From: Salinibacterium sp. dk2585 | Lineage (GTDB): Bacteria; Actinomycetota; Actinomycetes; Actinomycetales; Microbacteriaceae | Direction of reading: 5' to 3' | Length of the DNA: 64,000 nucleotides | Assembly: GCF_008001035.1 (NCBI RefSeq) | Contig: NZ_CP042856.1 | Location: forward strand, 1,612,001-1,676,000 | Shown here: positions 30,331 through 39,310 of the stretch, piece by piece | Numbering within the stretch: position 1 is the first letter of the stretch | Layout of the letters: each line of letters starts with the position of its first letter | The notes under the pieces: generated by a model | The model's input: only the letters and a program-made list of their open reading frames with translations | What the model was told of the DNA's origin: nothing | Databases searched by the model: none | Program-made: the position numbers and the translations under genes

Positions 30331-31316
30331 GTTCCCAGTCCCGCAACGGAGCGGATGACCTCGGCCGCGCCTGACGCCCCCGAGCCGTCGGTCCATTCGC
30401 TCCAGAGCGCGCCGTCGAGGCCCTGCGTGGTCGCGAGGAGTTCGTTCCAGCCCGTGCTCGGGAACTCCCGGATGACGGTCGCGGGCCATTCATCCCGAGC
30501 CAGCACGCGTGCGGTGGCCGCCTGCTCGTCATGGGGCCGCCGCTGCGGCAGGATCACGGCGGGCCGGCGGGCCGCTGCGACATCCGCCACCGAGTTCTGG
30601 CCAGCGTGGGTGACAACGACGGTCGCGCGGCAGATGAGTTCCCACGGGTCATCGACCCACGCTCCCCCGTCGCCGCCCACGATCTGCCACTGCCAATCCG
30701 GAGTCTCGCGCTGGGCTGCCTCAAGTGCGGACACATCGACGGAATCGCCGCCGCGACCGAGGAGCACGAGCACGCGCCTCTCATCCGGCTCTCCGGCGAT
30801 CGGCCGGCCAGCGAACCTGGAGATTCCACCGACGGGCCTCACCTTCGCCTCTGTTGAGTCTTCGGAGCTGAAGATGCCCCTCGCGCTCGCCGGCCAGGCT
30901 CCGATCAGGGCGGATGACGCAGCGTAACCGAGCGCGTGCGGCACGTCGCTGCGCTCCCCCGGCATCGCAACAGTCACGACCGGCACGCCGTGCAGGCGGC
31001 AGAGCAGCGCCACCTCGACCGAGACATCGACGACGACCGCCCGCGGATGCGTCCGGTCGATCCAATGGGAGACGGCGGCCATGCGGGCCGCGAGTCCGGC
31101 GTCGTGCAGCGGCACCCAGTGCAGCACGCCACCGGCGGTCGTTTCGACCGGGTTGCCGCCTTCATCGTCCCGCGCGAGTTGCACCCACTCGCCCTGCCAC
31201 TCGGCGGGACGCTCCAGCGACGACAGCCCCGTGACGGGCTCATCCAGTTCGGCCGAGATCGCGAGGGCGCGGTGCAGGTGTCCACGACCCTGGTGGTGGA
31301 TGTAGTAGCCGATCAT
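30327..31316 (-). CDS. GT-B glycosyltransferase (MurG/family 28-like)
   Basis: A 329-residue protein. The N-terminus IGYYIHHQGRGHLHRALAI carries the glycine-rich G-x-G-H loop of GT-B enzymes of the MurG/family 28 type, and the C-terminal domain has THAGQNSVADVAAARRPAV, matching the family donor-binding region where a conserved HxGxxT-like stretch is expected. Start ATG 31316 overlaps the upstream gene by 4 bases, and its stop overlaps the next start by 4 bases. The substrate is unknown; the neighbouring transferases suggest an oligosaccharide or glycolipid pathway. Confidence 0.75.
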   Translation of the reverse strand: MIGYYIHHQGRGHLHRALAISAELDEPVTGLSSLERPAEWQGEWVQLARDDEGGNPVETTAGGVLHWVPLHDAGLAARMAAVSHWIDRTHPRAVVVDVSVEVALLCRLHGVPVVTVAMPGERSDVPHALGYAASSALIGAWPASARGIFSSEDSTEAKVRPVGGISRFAGRPIAGEPDERRVLVLLGRGGDSVDVSALEAAQRETPDWQWQIVGGDGGAWVDDPWELICRATVVVTHAGQNSVADVAAARRPAVILPQRRPHDEQAATARVLARDEWPATVIREFPSTGWNELLATTQGLDGALWSEWTDGSGASGAAEVIRSVAGLGT

Positions 31317-32389
31317 GCCGCAGCGAGACGGGCGGAGTTACGGTAGATCTCCTCGTACTCATCGACCATGCGCGTCATCGAGCAGAAGTCCTCAGCACGT
31401 CGGCGCGCGTCCGCCCTGCTGAGTCGAGTGGCCGCGACCATCGCGTGCGCGAGCGAGTCGACGTCGCCCGGCCTCGCGAGGCATCCGCTCGACTCGTCGA
31501 CGATCTCGGAGATCGCGCCACGCTCGAATGCGGCGACGGGGGTCCCGCAGGCGAGCGCCTCTGCCACGACGAGACCGTAGGGCTCGTCCCACTCCGGCGT
31601 CGCAACCGCAAGCGACGCTGCCCCGATGGCGGAGGCGAGTGCATCGTGCCGCAGATGACCCAGGTACCGGATGCGCCCGCCGAGCAGCGGCTCGACCTCG
31701 ACCGCGAAATAGTCCGGGTCGGACAGCGGCCCGACGATATCGAGAGCGAGCCCGGCCTTCTTCGCCGCCACTGCTGCCAGGTGCGGCGCTTTCTCGGGCA
31801 CCATCCGGCCGAACCAGATGGCGGAGTCCCCGCCCGGTCCAGGGGTCCATCGGGTGAGATCGACACCGTTGTGCACGACAGTCGCGTCCGCCACGTGAGA
31901 CCACTGCCGCGCGGTGTGAGCACTCACCGCAGTGAAAGAGGCGTCACCCTGCGCGAACGCGGCAGCCGACTCCAGCCACGGGGTGGGCGGCGTGTGGAGC
32001 GTCGTGACGATCGGGCATCCGGCGAACTCTGCAAGCGCGACCGGGAGGTGATGCAGGCTGTTGTTGTGCACGACATCGAAGGGGCCGAACTCTCCCCTGC
32101 CGAGCCTGAGCATGAGTCCGAGGTAGGCGTGATGCTCCCTCATCCAGGCATCCGGCATGGCGTTCGCATCCCGACGCGCCACCTCGCTCGGCGTGAACGG
32201 CTCGACATCGAGGAGGCGCACGTTGAGGGAGTCGTCGGACCCGGGCGCGGCAAACATGCAAACCTCGTGGCCGCGAGCGATGAGCTCGCGCGCCAACAGG
32301 TGTGTGTGGGCCTCAAGCCCGCCCGCGAAGGGCTCCGCGACGGGATAGCGGCTCGACGCGACGAGGCACACCCGCAGGGTTGCGCTCAT
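31313..32389 (-). CDS. Glycosyltransferase family 4
   Basis: A 358-residue GT-B enzyme. The N-terminal Rossmann half contains PFAGGLEAHTHLLARELIARGH, the typical GG-xE acceptor loop, and the C-terminal half has FGRMVPEKAPHLAA and the EX7E-type donor site EWDEPYGLVVAEALACGTPV. Start ATG 32389 overlaps the upstream gene stop by 4 bases (ATGA). The second of four transferases in the cluster. Retaining transferases of this type often build cell-surface glycans, but the product here is unknown. Confidence 0.87.
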   Translation of the reverse strand: MSATLRVCLVASSRYPVAEPFAGGLEAHTHLLARELIARGHEVCMFAAPGSDDSLNVRLLDVEPFTPSEVARRDANAMPDAWMREHHAYLGLMLRLGRGEFGPFDVVHNNSLHHLPVALAEFAGCPIVTTLHTPPTPWLESAAAFAQGDASFTAVSAHTARQWSHVADATVVHNGVDLTRWTPGPGGDSAIWFGRMVPEKAPHLAAVAAKKAGLALDIVGPLSDPDYFAVEVEPLLGGRIRYLGHLRHDALASAIGAASLAVATPEWDEPYGLVVAEALACGTPVAAFERGAISEIVDESSGCLARPGDVDSLAHAMVAATRLSRADARRRAEDFCSMTRMVDEYEEIYRNSARLAAA

Positions 32390-33519
32390 GAGAGGAGCTC
32401 CGAGTAGATGCGCGCGTGCTCCCGCGCCAGCATGTTCCTCTGCTCACGTCTCGAGTCGAGCGACGCGCTGAAGTCGGGGCGCTCCGCGTATGCGAGACGG
32501 ATCGCCTCCGCCAGCGCCTCGCCATCGAATCCCGAGCGGTCATGCCCATAGCTGAGCACTGGCCCCTGGTCTGCGTAGTAGCCACACGTCGGCGCCACCA
32601 CCGTGGTGCCCAGATCGCGGCACGCCTCAAGCCAGCCGGAGTGCGTGCCGTGTCGGTACGGCAGCACACTCACATCGAGTGACGCGAGGTAGTGCCACAG
32701 CTCGTCGTCTGAGAAGTAGTCGTGGATGCGAAGGTCGACCCGCCCAGCGTCCGCCTCCGCGCGGAGAAATTCTGCGAGCTCCCTCGAGTATCTCGCTCCG
32801 TCAGCCTCCAGCACGTCACGGTGGCCGTCGACCTGCAGCACGGCGTCGTCGAGTCGAGCAACCGTGGCGGAGAGCGTCCTTATGACTGGAAGCGGGTCCA
32901 TCCCCGCCCGCAGGCTCTTGACGTGCACGCCCACCCTGAAGTCCCCATCGCTGACAGGCTTCTCCAGGCGCAAGCGCGCCGCCGTGCCCAGGTCGACGAC
33001 ATGCGGATGCGGCAGCACGTGGGCCGTGCGCCCCCATCTGGTCGCGATCTCCTTGGCCGCGCCCTCTGTGAGAGTGATGAGGGCATCCGCTGCCGGGATG
33101 AGCGCGTCGAGCTGCGCGTCATGCTCCGTGGTGGTGTCGTGATGCGGATTGCGAAGGTCATGCACGGTATAGACGAGCGGGATGCCCCTGCGGCGCAGTT
33201 CGGCGACGAGTTCGCGGAGGGCGGCGGGCGAGCGCGAGTCGAAGCCGAAGTGCACGTGGAAGATGTCAACCCCCTCGGCGTCCCGCACCCAGGCGGGATC
33301 GAGCATGACGGGAGGCCACCACGTCGAGATAGTCGATCGCTGGGGGTCAGAGGGATCGGGATCGGGCAGCCTCGTCACATTCGGCACCCCGGCATCCTGG
33401 CTCCCCTCCGGGGCGATGTGCCGAACATAGACGTGGTTCGCCGGAACTGAAGCCACCCGGATTTCGCGCTCCGACCGCTCCGGGGTCGAGACTGCGGTGG
33501 CGTCGAGCATCGGCTGCAT
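32386..33519 (-). CDS. Glycosyltransferase (GT4-like)
   Basis: A 377-residue protein and the first gene of the glycosyltransferase cluster. The N-terminal half has GVDIFHVHFGFDS and IPLVYTVHDLRNPHHD, characteristic of GT-B family 4 relatives, and the C-terminal half has SDDELWHYLASLDVSVLPYRHGTHSGWLEA in place of a textbook EX7E site (the pair of glutamates is not clear). I place the start at ATG 33519 (MQPMLDATAV) because AAAGGG lies nine bases upstream; ATG 33510 or an upstream GTG at 33570 are possible. The 229 bases upstream hold only the promoter region shared with the DUF2510 gene. Confidence 0.75.
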   Translation of the reverse strand: MQPMLDATAVSTPERSEREIRVASVPANHVYVRHIAPEGSQDAGVPNVTRLPDPDPSDPQRSTISTWWPPVMLDPAWVRDAEGVDIFHVHFGFDSRSPAALRELVAELRRRGIPLVYTVHDLRNPHHDTTTEHDAQLDALIPAADALITLTEGAAKEIATRWGRTAHVLPHPHVVDLGTAARLRLEKPVSDGDFRVGVHVKSLRAGMDPLPVIRTLSATVARLDDAVLQVDGHRDVLEADGARYSRELAEFLRAEADAGRVDLRIHDYFSDDELWHYLASLDVSVLPYRHGTHSGWLEACRDLGTTVVAPTCGYYADQGPVLSYGHDRSGFDGEALAEAIRLAYAERPDFSASLDSRREQRNMLAREHARIYSELLS

Positions 33520-33650
33520 TCCGGCATCCCTTTCCGGCAGCCCAGCGGCGTGCCGGTCACAGGCGACCACAGCTTGCTCAAAGGTGGCTGCGAGCGGATT
33601 TCACGAAATCGTGGCCCCCGTCCGCGGGGCAAAATGTACCCCTCCGCATA

Positions 33651-33681
33651 TTGCAATGTCCCCCCTACTGGGGGCTAGCAT
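33651..33681 (+). promoter_or_regulatory. Candidate promoter with interrupted palindrome, upstream of DUF2510 gene
   Basis: TTGCAA at 33651-33656 and TAGCAT at 33676-33681 resemble -35 and -10 elements with a 19-base spacer, slightly long. The spacer contains CCCCCCTACTGGGGG, five C-G pairs around a short loop, placed where a repressor or MerR-type activator could act. The first gene downstream starts at 33749. Low confidence because both boxes are weak. Confidence 0.3.
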
Positions 33682-33748
33682 CGAGCTACCCCACCCGAGC
33701 TCGGCAAGGCCCCGAACCTGCCCGAGCAATGCCCTCAGGAGCCACCCG

Positions 33749-33937
33749 ATGTCTTCTACCGCAACATTCGACAGCGCCGTCACCTCGACCGCCCCCGCTG
33801 GCTGGTACCACGACCCGCTCGGCCTCCCCCAGGTCCGCTGGTGGAACGGCCTCATGTGGACCAATGAGGTGCAGCCTCCCCGCCCGGAGATCCAGGTCTC
33901 GTCGACCTACCGCACCCCGCTCGTGGGGCGCCCCTAG
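33749..33937 (+). CDS. DUF2510 domain mini-protein
   Basis: A 62-residue protein consisting almost only of the DUF2510 motif: APAGWYHDPLGLPQVRWWNG followed by LMWTNEVQ (residues 15-42). In actinobacteria this Trp-rich module usually sits at the N-terminus of membrane proteins; here it stands alone without a membrane segment. AGGAG at 33737-33741 precedes the ATG at 33749 by seven bases. The large membrane protein gene follows 113 bases downstream on the same strand. Function unknown. Confidence 0.85.
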   Translation: MSSTATFDSAVTSTAPAGWYHDPLGLPQVRWWNGLMWTNEVQPPRPEIQVSSTYRTPLVGRP

Positions 33938-34050
33938 CTGCACCTCTCCACCGCACGGGTTCCACGACGTTCTCCACATTCGTGTGCGGGATCGCTGCCG
34001 TGACCTTTCCCCGCCGCTAGGGTCAGACCAGTTGACGCGGAAGGCATCAG

Positions 34051-37000
34051 GTGGAAGCAACAGAACAGAACCACGGCGCGCTCAGGCAGGACTTGTCGGC
34101 AGCTCGCGCTTTCCTGCGGGATACGACGAGGTGCCCTTCCTGCTTCGCCTCCCTTCGATCCGCCACCTGCCACCGCTGCGGCCTTGACCTCTCCCACGAG
34201 CGAGCGGCAGAGCTCGCCGAGCTCTCGTTCCGGGCCGCCGCCCTGCTCGACGAGCGTGCCTCCCTCATCGCAACGATGCGCGCGACGCCGAGGCACGACG
34301 TCGAACCCGCGCCGCCTCCCCTGACTGCGGCGCCGGCGACGCTCGTCCCGGCCCAGGCGGATGTCCCGTTGGCGCCGGCCCCGAGAATTGGCCCCTCCGG
34401 TGACCGCGAACCGGACCGAGACCCGCGGGCCGGCGACCCGGACGCCCGTGGTCCGCGCCGCTCAGGCGTGCAGGTGGCCCTGCTCGTGACGGGGATCTCG
34501 CTCCTGTCGGTCTTCGCCATCTTCTTCATGGTGTACGCCTTCATCAACTACGGCTTGGTCTGGCGCTCGATCATCATTGCGAGCGTGACGGTGGCTGCCT
34601 TCGCAACCGCTGGCATCCTGCGACGCCGATCACTCCGTGCAAGCAGCGAAGCCGTCGCCGTCTTCGCCCTCGTCCTCACCTATCTGGACGCCTTCGCCAT
34701 CCGGGCCAACGACCTCTTCGGTGTCGCCTCAGTCGACGGGGCTCGATACTGGGGAATCGTGCTCCTCGCGAGCGGTGTCGCGTTCATCGCCTGGTATCGC
34801 CTTTCGCGCCTCCGCGCAGCGAGCCTCGTCGGGTACCTCGCGATTCCCATCGGCACCGCCGTGCTCGCCTCGAGCCTCGTTGCCTCCTTCGAAACCGGCG
34901 CGGCCATCTTCGCGGTTGCGATCGTGACCTCGCTCTCCGGCGTCGTGCAGCATACGGCCTGGCTTCCTGCGGCAAGCGGTCGTCGCCCAGCGCAGCCCGA
35001 ACGGCTCCTCGTCACACTCGTGAGCGCTCCCGCGCTGCTGGCCGCTATCGTCAGTTCCTTCCTGGTCGCACCGGAGCTCACCGTGGGCGCGAGCCTCGCG
35101 CTTGTGGGCAGCGCTCTGGTGGCCACGCTGCACGTCTTCCTCCATCTGCGCTCCGCCAGCCCGTATGACCGGGTGGGAGCGGCACTGTCCGGCGCTGCCG
35201 CGGGAGGCGCGATCGCACTCGCGGGTGCGGCCTATGGCCTCCGCGTCTTCACGACGAGCGATCTCCCCCTCGTCTCCGTCGCGGTCCCCACGCTCGCCGC
35301 GGCCCTGCTCGTGACACTGCTCCTGCGGCCGGAGAACTCCACCTACCGTCTTCCGCTCCGTCTGGCCGTCTCAGCTGCCGCGGTCGTCGCGCTCCTGGCG
35401 ACAGCGCCGGCCGTGACCATCGCCCTCGCAAATGCGGCCGCAACCATCGCCGAATCGCTCCTTGGCGGGCGCGGCGATGCTTCCGAGATGCATGCGTGGA
35501 CCCTCGCCGAACTCGATGCCGCGGCGGGGACACTCGCGCTCGTGATCGCAGCTGTAGCGGCGGCGGCAATCGTCCGCTCCTTGGCTCGCGTAGCGCCCGC
35601 GCTCGGCTTGGCCGCGAGCGTCGCTGCCCTCCTGCTTCCTCCCGTGCTCCCCAGTCTCTGGCTCACGATCGCGGGCTGGATCCTGCTCGGGGCAGCAGGA
35701 CTCCTGCTTCGGCCGCGCAGGCCTCGCCTAGGTTCAAGCCTCACCACCGTCGCGATCGGCGGCCTTGGGCTCGCGTGGCTCGCGGGATGGGGCTCCGACT
35801 CGACGTGGCCGGTCACGACCGTCGTGACGCTCGCCGCGATCATCCTGACGCTCCGCACGGCGCAGGTCGCGCTGACGAGGGGGTCACTCGCTACTGCAGG
35901 GACGGGTGTCGTAGTGCTTGCGGCAGCCGCAGCGGCCGAACAGTTTGCAGACGGCACGGGGACGGACGCCGTGGGCGCCCTCGCCGGCGCGGCGATGCTG
36001 TTGCTCCTCACGGCCGCGTTCCGCGCGCCCTCCAGGTCCGTTGAGGCCCGGGGCGTGTTCTGGGCGGCCCTGGCATCCGCCCTCGTCGCCGCAGCGGCTG
36101 TGGCAACGCGGTGGAGTTCCGACATGCCGTTGCCCGTGCTCACGGTGACCTCTTCCGTGCTCATCGCCGCCGCTGCGTGCGCGTGGCTGGCGCTGAGGAA
36201 GGACTACCGAGCGGTCCCGGAGCAGTATGCGGCCGCCCTCACGGTCGCGCCCGCCCTCGCTTTCGGCCTGTCCGCGGCAGCCACCGTCTGGTTGCCCTCC
36301 GGGTCGATGCCGAGCTTCGCCCCCGCCCTCGTCGCCGCGGTCGTGACGGCCGGTGCACTCCTGCTCCACACGTCGAGAGACGCCGGCCGCCGAGTGAACA
36401 GGCAAGCCCTCGAAGTCGGTGCTGCACTCTCCTTCGTCCCGTCATTGCTCGCCACTCTGTCAGGGCGAATCGGCGACGGATGGATCGTGCTCGCGCTTGC
36501 CGCCATCGCCATCGCCCTGGCGGCGACGAGTGACGACGGTCTCGTGGGGTCTCTGTCACGACGTCGCCATCTCGGCTGGCTGGCGCTCGCGTTCGCGACG
36601 GCCGCCTTGTGGTGGGCACTCGACGGCGGCGACGTCACGCACCCCGAACCCTACGTCTTGCCGCCGGCGCTCGCCCTTGTCGTCGTCGCCCTGCTCATCC
36701 GGCGTCGCGAAGCGCGCTCCACCGACGGCGACGCGGCGCGGGTATCGCCCTGGGTGCTGCTCTTCGCCCTCGCGCTCGCCATCCTCCCGCTCGTGTTCAG
36801 CAGCGCGGCTCCCACCGCGGCCGAGACGCTCCGCGCCGTGCTGACGCTCGCCGTCTCCGCAGCATTGCTCCTCGGCGCATGCGTCCTGATATCGCGAAGG
36901 GGCGCCGTCGGTGCCACGGCTCGGCTTGCTGGGGCGGCGGCGGTTGTCGGCCTCATCGGGACCGTCATCGTGACCGTCATCCGTTCAGATACGGCGTTGA

Positions 37001-37794
37001 CTGAAGGAGCCCTGCTGGAGCCGTGGCTGCTTCCCGGCGTCGCCGCCCTCGCTGTGGCCGGCACCAAGCTTGCGCGGGTACGAAGCGGCATGGCCAACAG
37101 ACCAGCTCGAATCGCGAGCACGACAGGCCACTGGGTATTCCGCGGTGCGATCGCGCTCCTGGCCGGCGCGGAAGTCGCAGCTGCGAATGAATCGGATGCC
37201 GGGTACGCCGCGCTGCGCATCCTGATCCTCGTGTTCGCGCTCTCTGCCCTCCACGTCATTGCCCTGGCATGGACGGCTCCCCCACTCGGCACCGTCACCT
37301 CGTGGACGAGCCTCACGCTTGCGGTGCTCGTCGCGGTGATTGGAAGCTGGACGGTCGACCACGTCGAGTTGCTCAGCGTCCCGATAGCGCTCGCGCTCAT
37401 CGCGGGCGGGGCGATCACGCTTCGCCGGGTGCCGGAATCACGCAGTTGGCCGCAGCTCGGACCGGGAATCGCGCTCCTGCTGCTTCCCACGCTCTTCGCC
37501 ACCTTCTTCGAGCCCGAGGTGTGGCGACTCGTCGCGCTCGGTATCGCCGCAGTGGTGACGATCGTCGCCGGAGTTGCGTTCCGCCTGCAGGCGCCCTTCG
37601 TCATCGGCACCGTCGTCGTCCTGGCGCACGCGCTGCGCACCTTCTCGCCGCAGATCCGTGCGGTCTACGAGGCGGCCGACTGGTACGTCTGGGCGGGAAT
37701 CGGAGGCGCGATCCTTCTCGCCCTCGCGATCCGTTACGAGCAGAGAGTGCGCGACGTCGCGCGCATCGCCACGCGGATCGGCTCCCTGCGCTGA
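34051..37794 (+). CDS. Very large polytopic membrane protein with N-terminal zinc ribbon (SCO7613 C-terminal domain family)
   Basis: A 1,247-residue protein. Residues 27-45 form a zinc-ribbon-like knot with Cys28, Cys31, Cys40 and Cys43 (RCPSC ... CHRC). A Pro/Arg-rich linker runs to about residue 145, after which nearly the whole chain is hydrophobic helices rich in Ala, Val and Leu, probably more than 30 membrane spans, with short charged loops. Streptomyces SCO7613-type proteins have this build; their role is unknown. The start is GTG 34051 with GGAAGG six bases upstream. There is no catalytic motif. It is monocistronic or paired with the DUF2510 gene. Confidence 0.8.
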   Translation: MEATEQNHGALRQDLSAARAFLRDTTRCPSCFASLRSATCHRCGLDLSHERAAELAELSFRAAALLDERASLIATMRATPRHDVEPAPPPLTAAPATLVPAQADVPLAPAPRIGPSGDREPDRDPRAGDPDARGPRRSGVQVALLVTGISLLSVFAIFFMVYAFINYGLVWRSIIIASVTVAAFATAGILRRRSLRASSEAVAVFALVLTYLDAFAIRANDLFGVASVDGARYWGIVLLASGVAFIAWYRLSRLRAASLVGYLAIPIGTAVLASSLVASFETGAAIFAVAIVTSLSGVVQHTAWLPAASGRRPAQPERLLVTLVSAPALLAAIVSSFLVAPELTVGASLALVGSALVATLHVFLHLRSASPYDRVGAALSGAAAGGAIALAGAAYGLRVFTTSDLPLVSVAVPTLAAALLVTLLLRPENSTYRLPLRLAVSAAAVVALLATAPAVTIALANAAATIAESLLGGRGDASEMHAWTLAELDAAAGTLALVIAAVAAAAIVRSLARVAPALGLAASVAALLLPPVLPSLWLTIAGWILLGAAGLLLRPRRPRLGSSLTTVAIGGLGLAWLAGWGSDSTWPVTTVVTLAAIILTLRTAQVALTRGSLATAGTGVVVLAAAAAAEQFADGTGTDAVGALAGAAMLLLLTAAFRAPSRSVEARGVFWAALASALVAAAAVATRWSSDMPLPVLTVTSSVLIAAAACAWLALRKDYRAVPEQYAAALTVAPALAFGLSAAATVWLPSGSMPSFAPALVAAVVTAGALLLHTSRDAGRRVNRQALEVGAALSFVPSLLATLSGRIGDGWIVLALAAIAIALAATSDDGLVGSLSRRRHLGWLALAFATAALWWALDGGDVTHPEPYVLPPALALVVVALLIRRREARSTDGDAARVSPWVLLFALALAILPLVFSSAAPTAAETLRAVLTLAVSAALLLGACVLISRRGAVGATARLAGAAAVVGLIGTVIVTVIRSDTALTEGALLEPWLLPGVAALAVAGTKLARVRSGMANRPARIASTTGHWVFRGAIALLAGAEVAAANESDAGYAALRILILVFALSALHVIALAWTAPPLGTVTSWTSLTLAVLVAVIGSWTVDHVELLSVPIALALIAGGAITLRRVPESRSWPQLGPGIALLLLPTLFATFFEPEVWRLVALGIAAVVTIVAGVAFRLQAPFVIGTVVVLAHALRTFSPQIRAVYEAADWYVWAGIGGAILLALAIRYEQRVRDVARIATRIGSLR

Positions 37795-37810
37795 GGAAGG
37801 CTGGCAGCGG

Positions 37811-39310
37811 CTAGAGGTCGAGGAAGGTCCAGCGACCGTCGAGCATGGTTGCCGCGACATCCATCGTGCGAAGCGAGACCGCCTCCACCTGAAGCGGGTT
37901 CTCGTCCGTCACAGCGAGATCTGCCGGTTCACCACTGCTCACGGATGAGCGCACGGAAGACGCGAGTGCCTCACTGCTCGAGATCGCCTGCTCGGGATGC
38001 CACGGGAGCCGACCATCCCGCGAGCGGCTGACGGCGGCGGACATCGTCACCCACGGGTCAAGGGGCGCAACCGGTGCATCGGAACCGAGCAGCAGCGTCG
38101 CGCCCGCATCGAGGAGCGAGCGCAGCATGAAGGCGCGCTCCGTGCGACCATGCCAGTGCCGCTCGGCGATGTCGCGGTCATCCATTGCGTGCTCGGGCTG
38201 CACACTCGCCTCGATACCCAGGCGCCCAAACCTCGCGATGTCGGCCTGGGCGAGCAACTGCGCGTGCTCGACGCGTCCCCCACGCACCCCGAGCTGCTCG
38301 AAGACGTCGAGCACGTGGGAATTGGCGTGGTCGCCGATCGCGTGCACTGTCGCGAGGATGCCCGCATCCGCCGAACGACCTAGCAGTGGCAGCAACTCCT
38401 CCGGTGGCACCGTCAACAGCCCGTGCGGATGCTGGTCCGCGGGCACTCCCGGATAGGGATCGAAGCAGTAGGCCGTGCGAGTGCCGAGTGAGCCGTCGGT
38501 GAGGATCTTGTGCCGCCCGACCGTCAGCAGGTCGCCGACGCGCTGCCCCGTGCGAAGCCCCATGCCGATGGCGCGGTCGATGTCCTGGGTGTAGATCCCG
38601 AACTCCACGCGGAGCGCGTCCACCCCGGCGCCTTGCCGGCGCAACCAGGCGTCCATGGTCCAGCTCATCTCGAGGTCGACGACCCCGACGACGCCGCGGG
38701 CCGCGGCCGCGGCCGCGGCTTCCGAAACCCAGGCGTCGAGCACCGCGTCGGGAACCTCGTTCACGCGTCGTTCGATCTCGAAGGCCGGGTCCTCCCTCAG
38801 CAGGCCGCTCGGGTGCCCCGCGAGACCGTATCGTTCGAGCGCGGGGCTGTTCAGCCAGACTGCGTGGAGGTCGAAGCTCACGAGCACGATGGGGATGTTC
38901 GGGCTCGCTGCATCCAGGTCTTCGAGATTCGGCGCATCCGGCCACACGCCGTCGCGGAAGCCATTGGCCACGAAGGTGAGCGGGCGTCCATCGTGGTCGA
39001 GGGCGGGTGGCGAACTCCTGAGTGCCTCGGCGACGAGCCCGGCGGCTTCGCGCGCCGACATCGCGGACGAGACGTCGAGGCGGTGCGTGGCGAGGGCCCA
39101 CTGGTTCATATGGATGTGGTTGTCCCACAGGCCCGGCGCCACCCAGCGCCCGTCGAGATCCGTGACCTCGGCACCGGCATCGGCATCGGGCGCGGGCTCG
39201 CCCGCAGGGAACACCGCTTCAATGCGTCCATCGTTGATCGTTATGTCGACCGCGTCGCCGTGATCGGAGCCCACCACGCGCGCATTCCTGAGCACGCGCG
39301 CGGAGCTCAT
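37811..39310 (-). CDS. Amidohydrolase family protein (YtcJ-like metal-dependent hydrolase)
   Basis: A 499-residue TIM-barrel hydrolase, cytosolic. Metal ligands appear as DNHIHMN (His65, His67), the further histidines in TVHAIGDHANS and the aspartate of LLGSDAPVAPLDP; KILTDGSLG supplies the lysine expected to bridge metals in this group. YtcJ/Nfda-like members hydrolyse N-substituted formamides or other amides; the true substrate is not known. ATG 39310 overlaps the stop of the PaiB-like gene upstream by 4 bases. It ends 16 bases from the convergent SCO7613-type gene. Confidence 0.88.
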   Translation of the reverse strand: MSSARVLRNARVVGSDHGDAVDITINDGRIEAVFPAGEPAPDADAGAEVTDLDGRWVAPGLWDNHIHMNQWALATHRLDVSSAMSAREAAGLVAEALRSSPPALDHDGRPLTFVANGFRDGVWPDAPNLEDLDAASPNIPIVLVSFDLHAVWLNSPALERYGLAGHPSGLLREDPAFEIERRVNEVPDAVLDAWVSEAAAAAAARGVVGVVDLEMSWTMDAWLRRQGAGVDALRVEFGIYTQDIDRAIGMGLRTGQRVGDLLTVGRHKILTDGSLGTRTAYCFDPYPGVPADQHPHGLLTVPPEELLPLLGRSADAGILATVHAIGDHANSHVLDVFEQLGVRGGRVEHAQLLAQADIARFGRLGIEASVQPEHAMDDRDIAERHWHGRTERAFMLRSLLDAGATLLLGSDAPVAPLDPWVTMSAAVSRSRDGRLPWHPEQAISSSEALASSVRSSVSSGEPADLAVTDENPLQVEAVSLRTMDVAATMLDGRWTFLDL

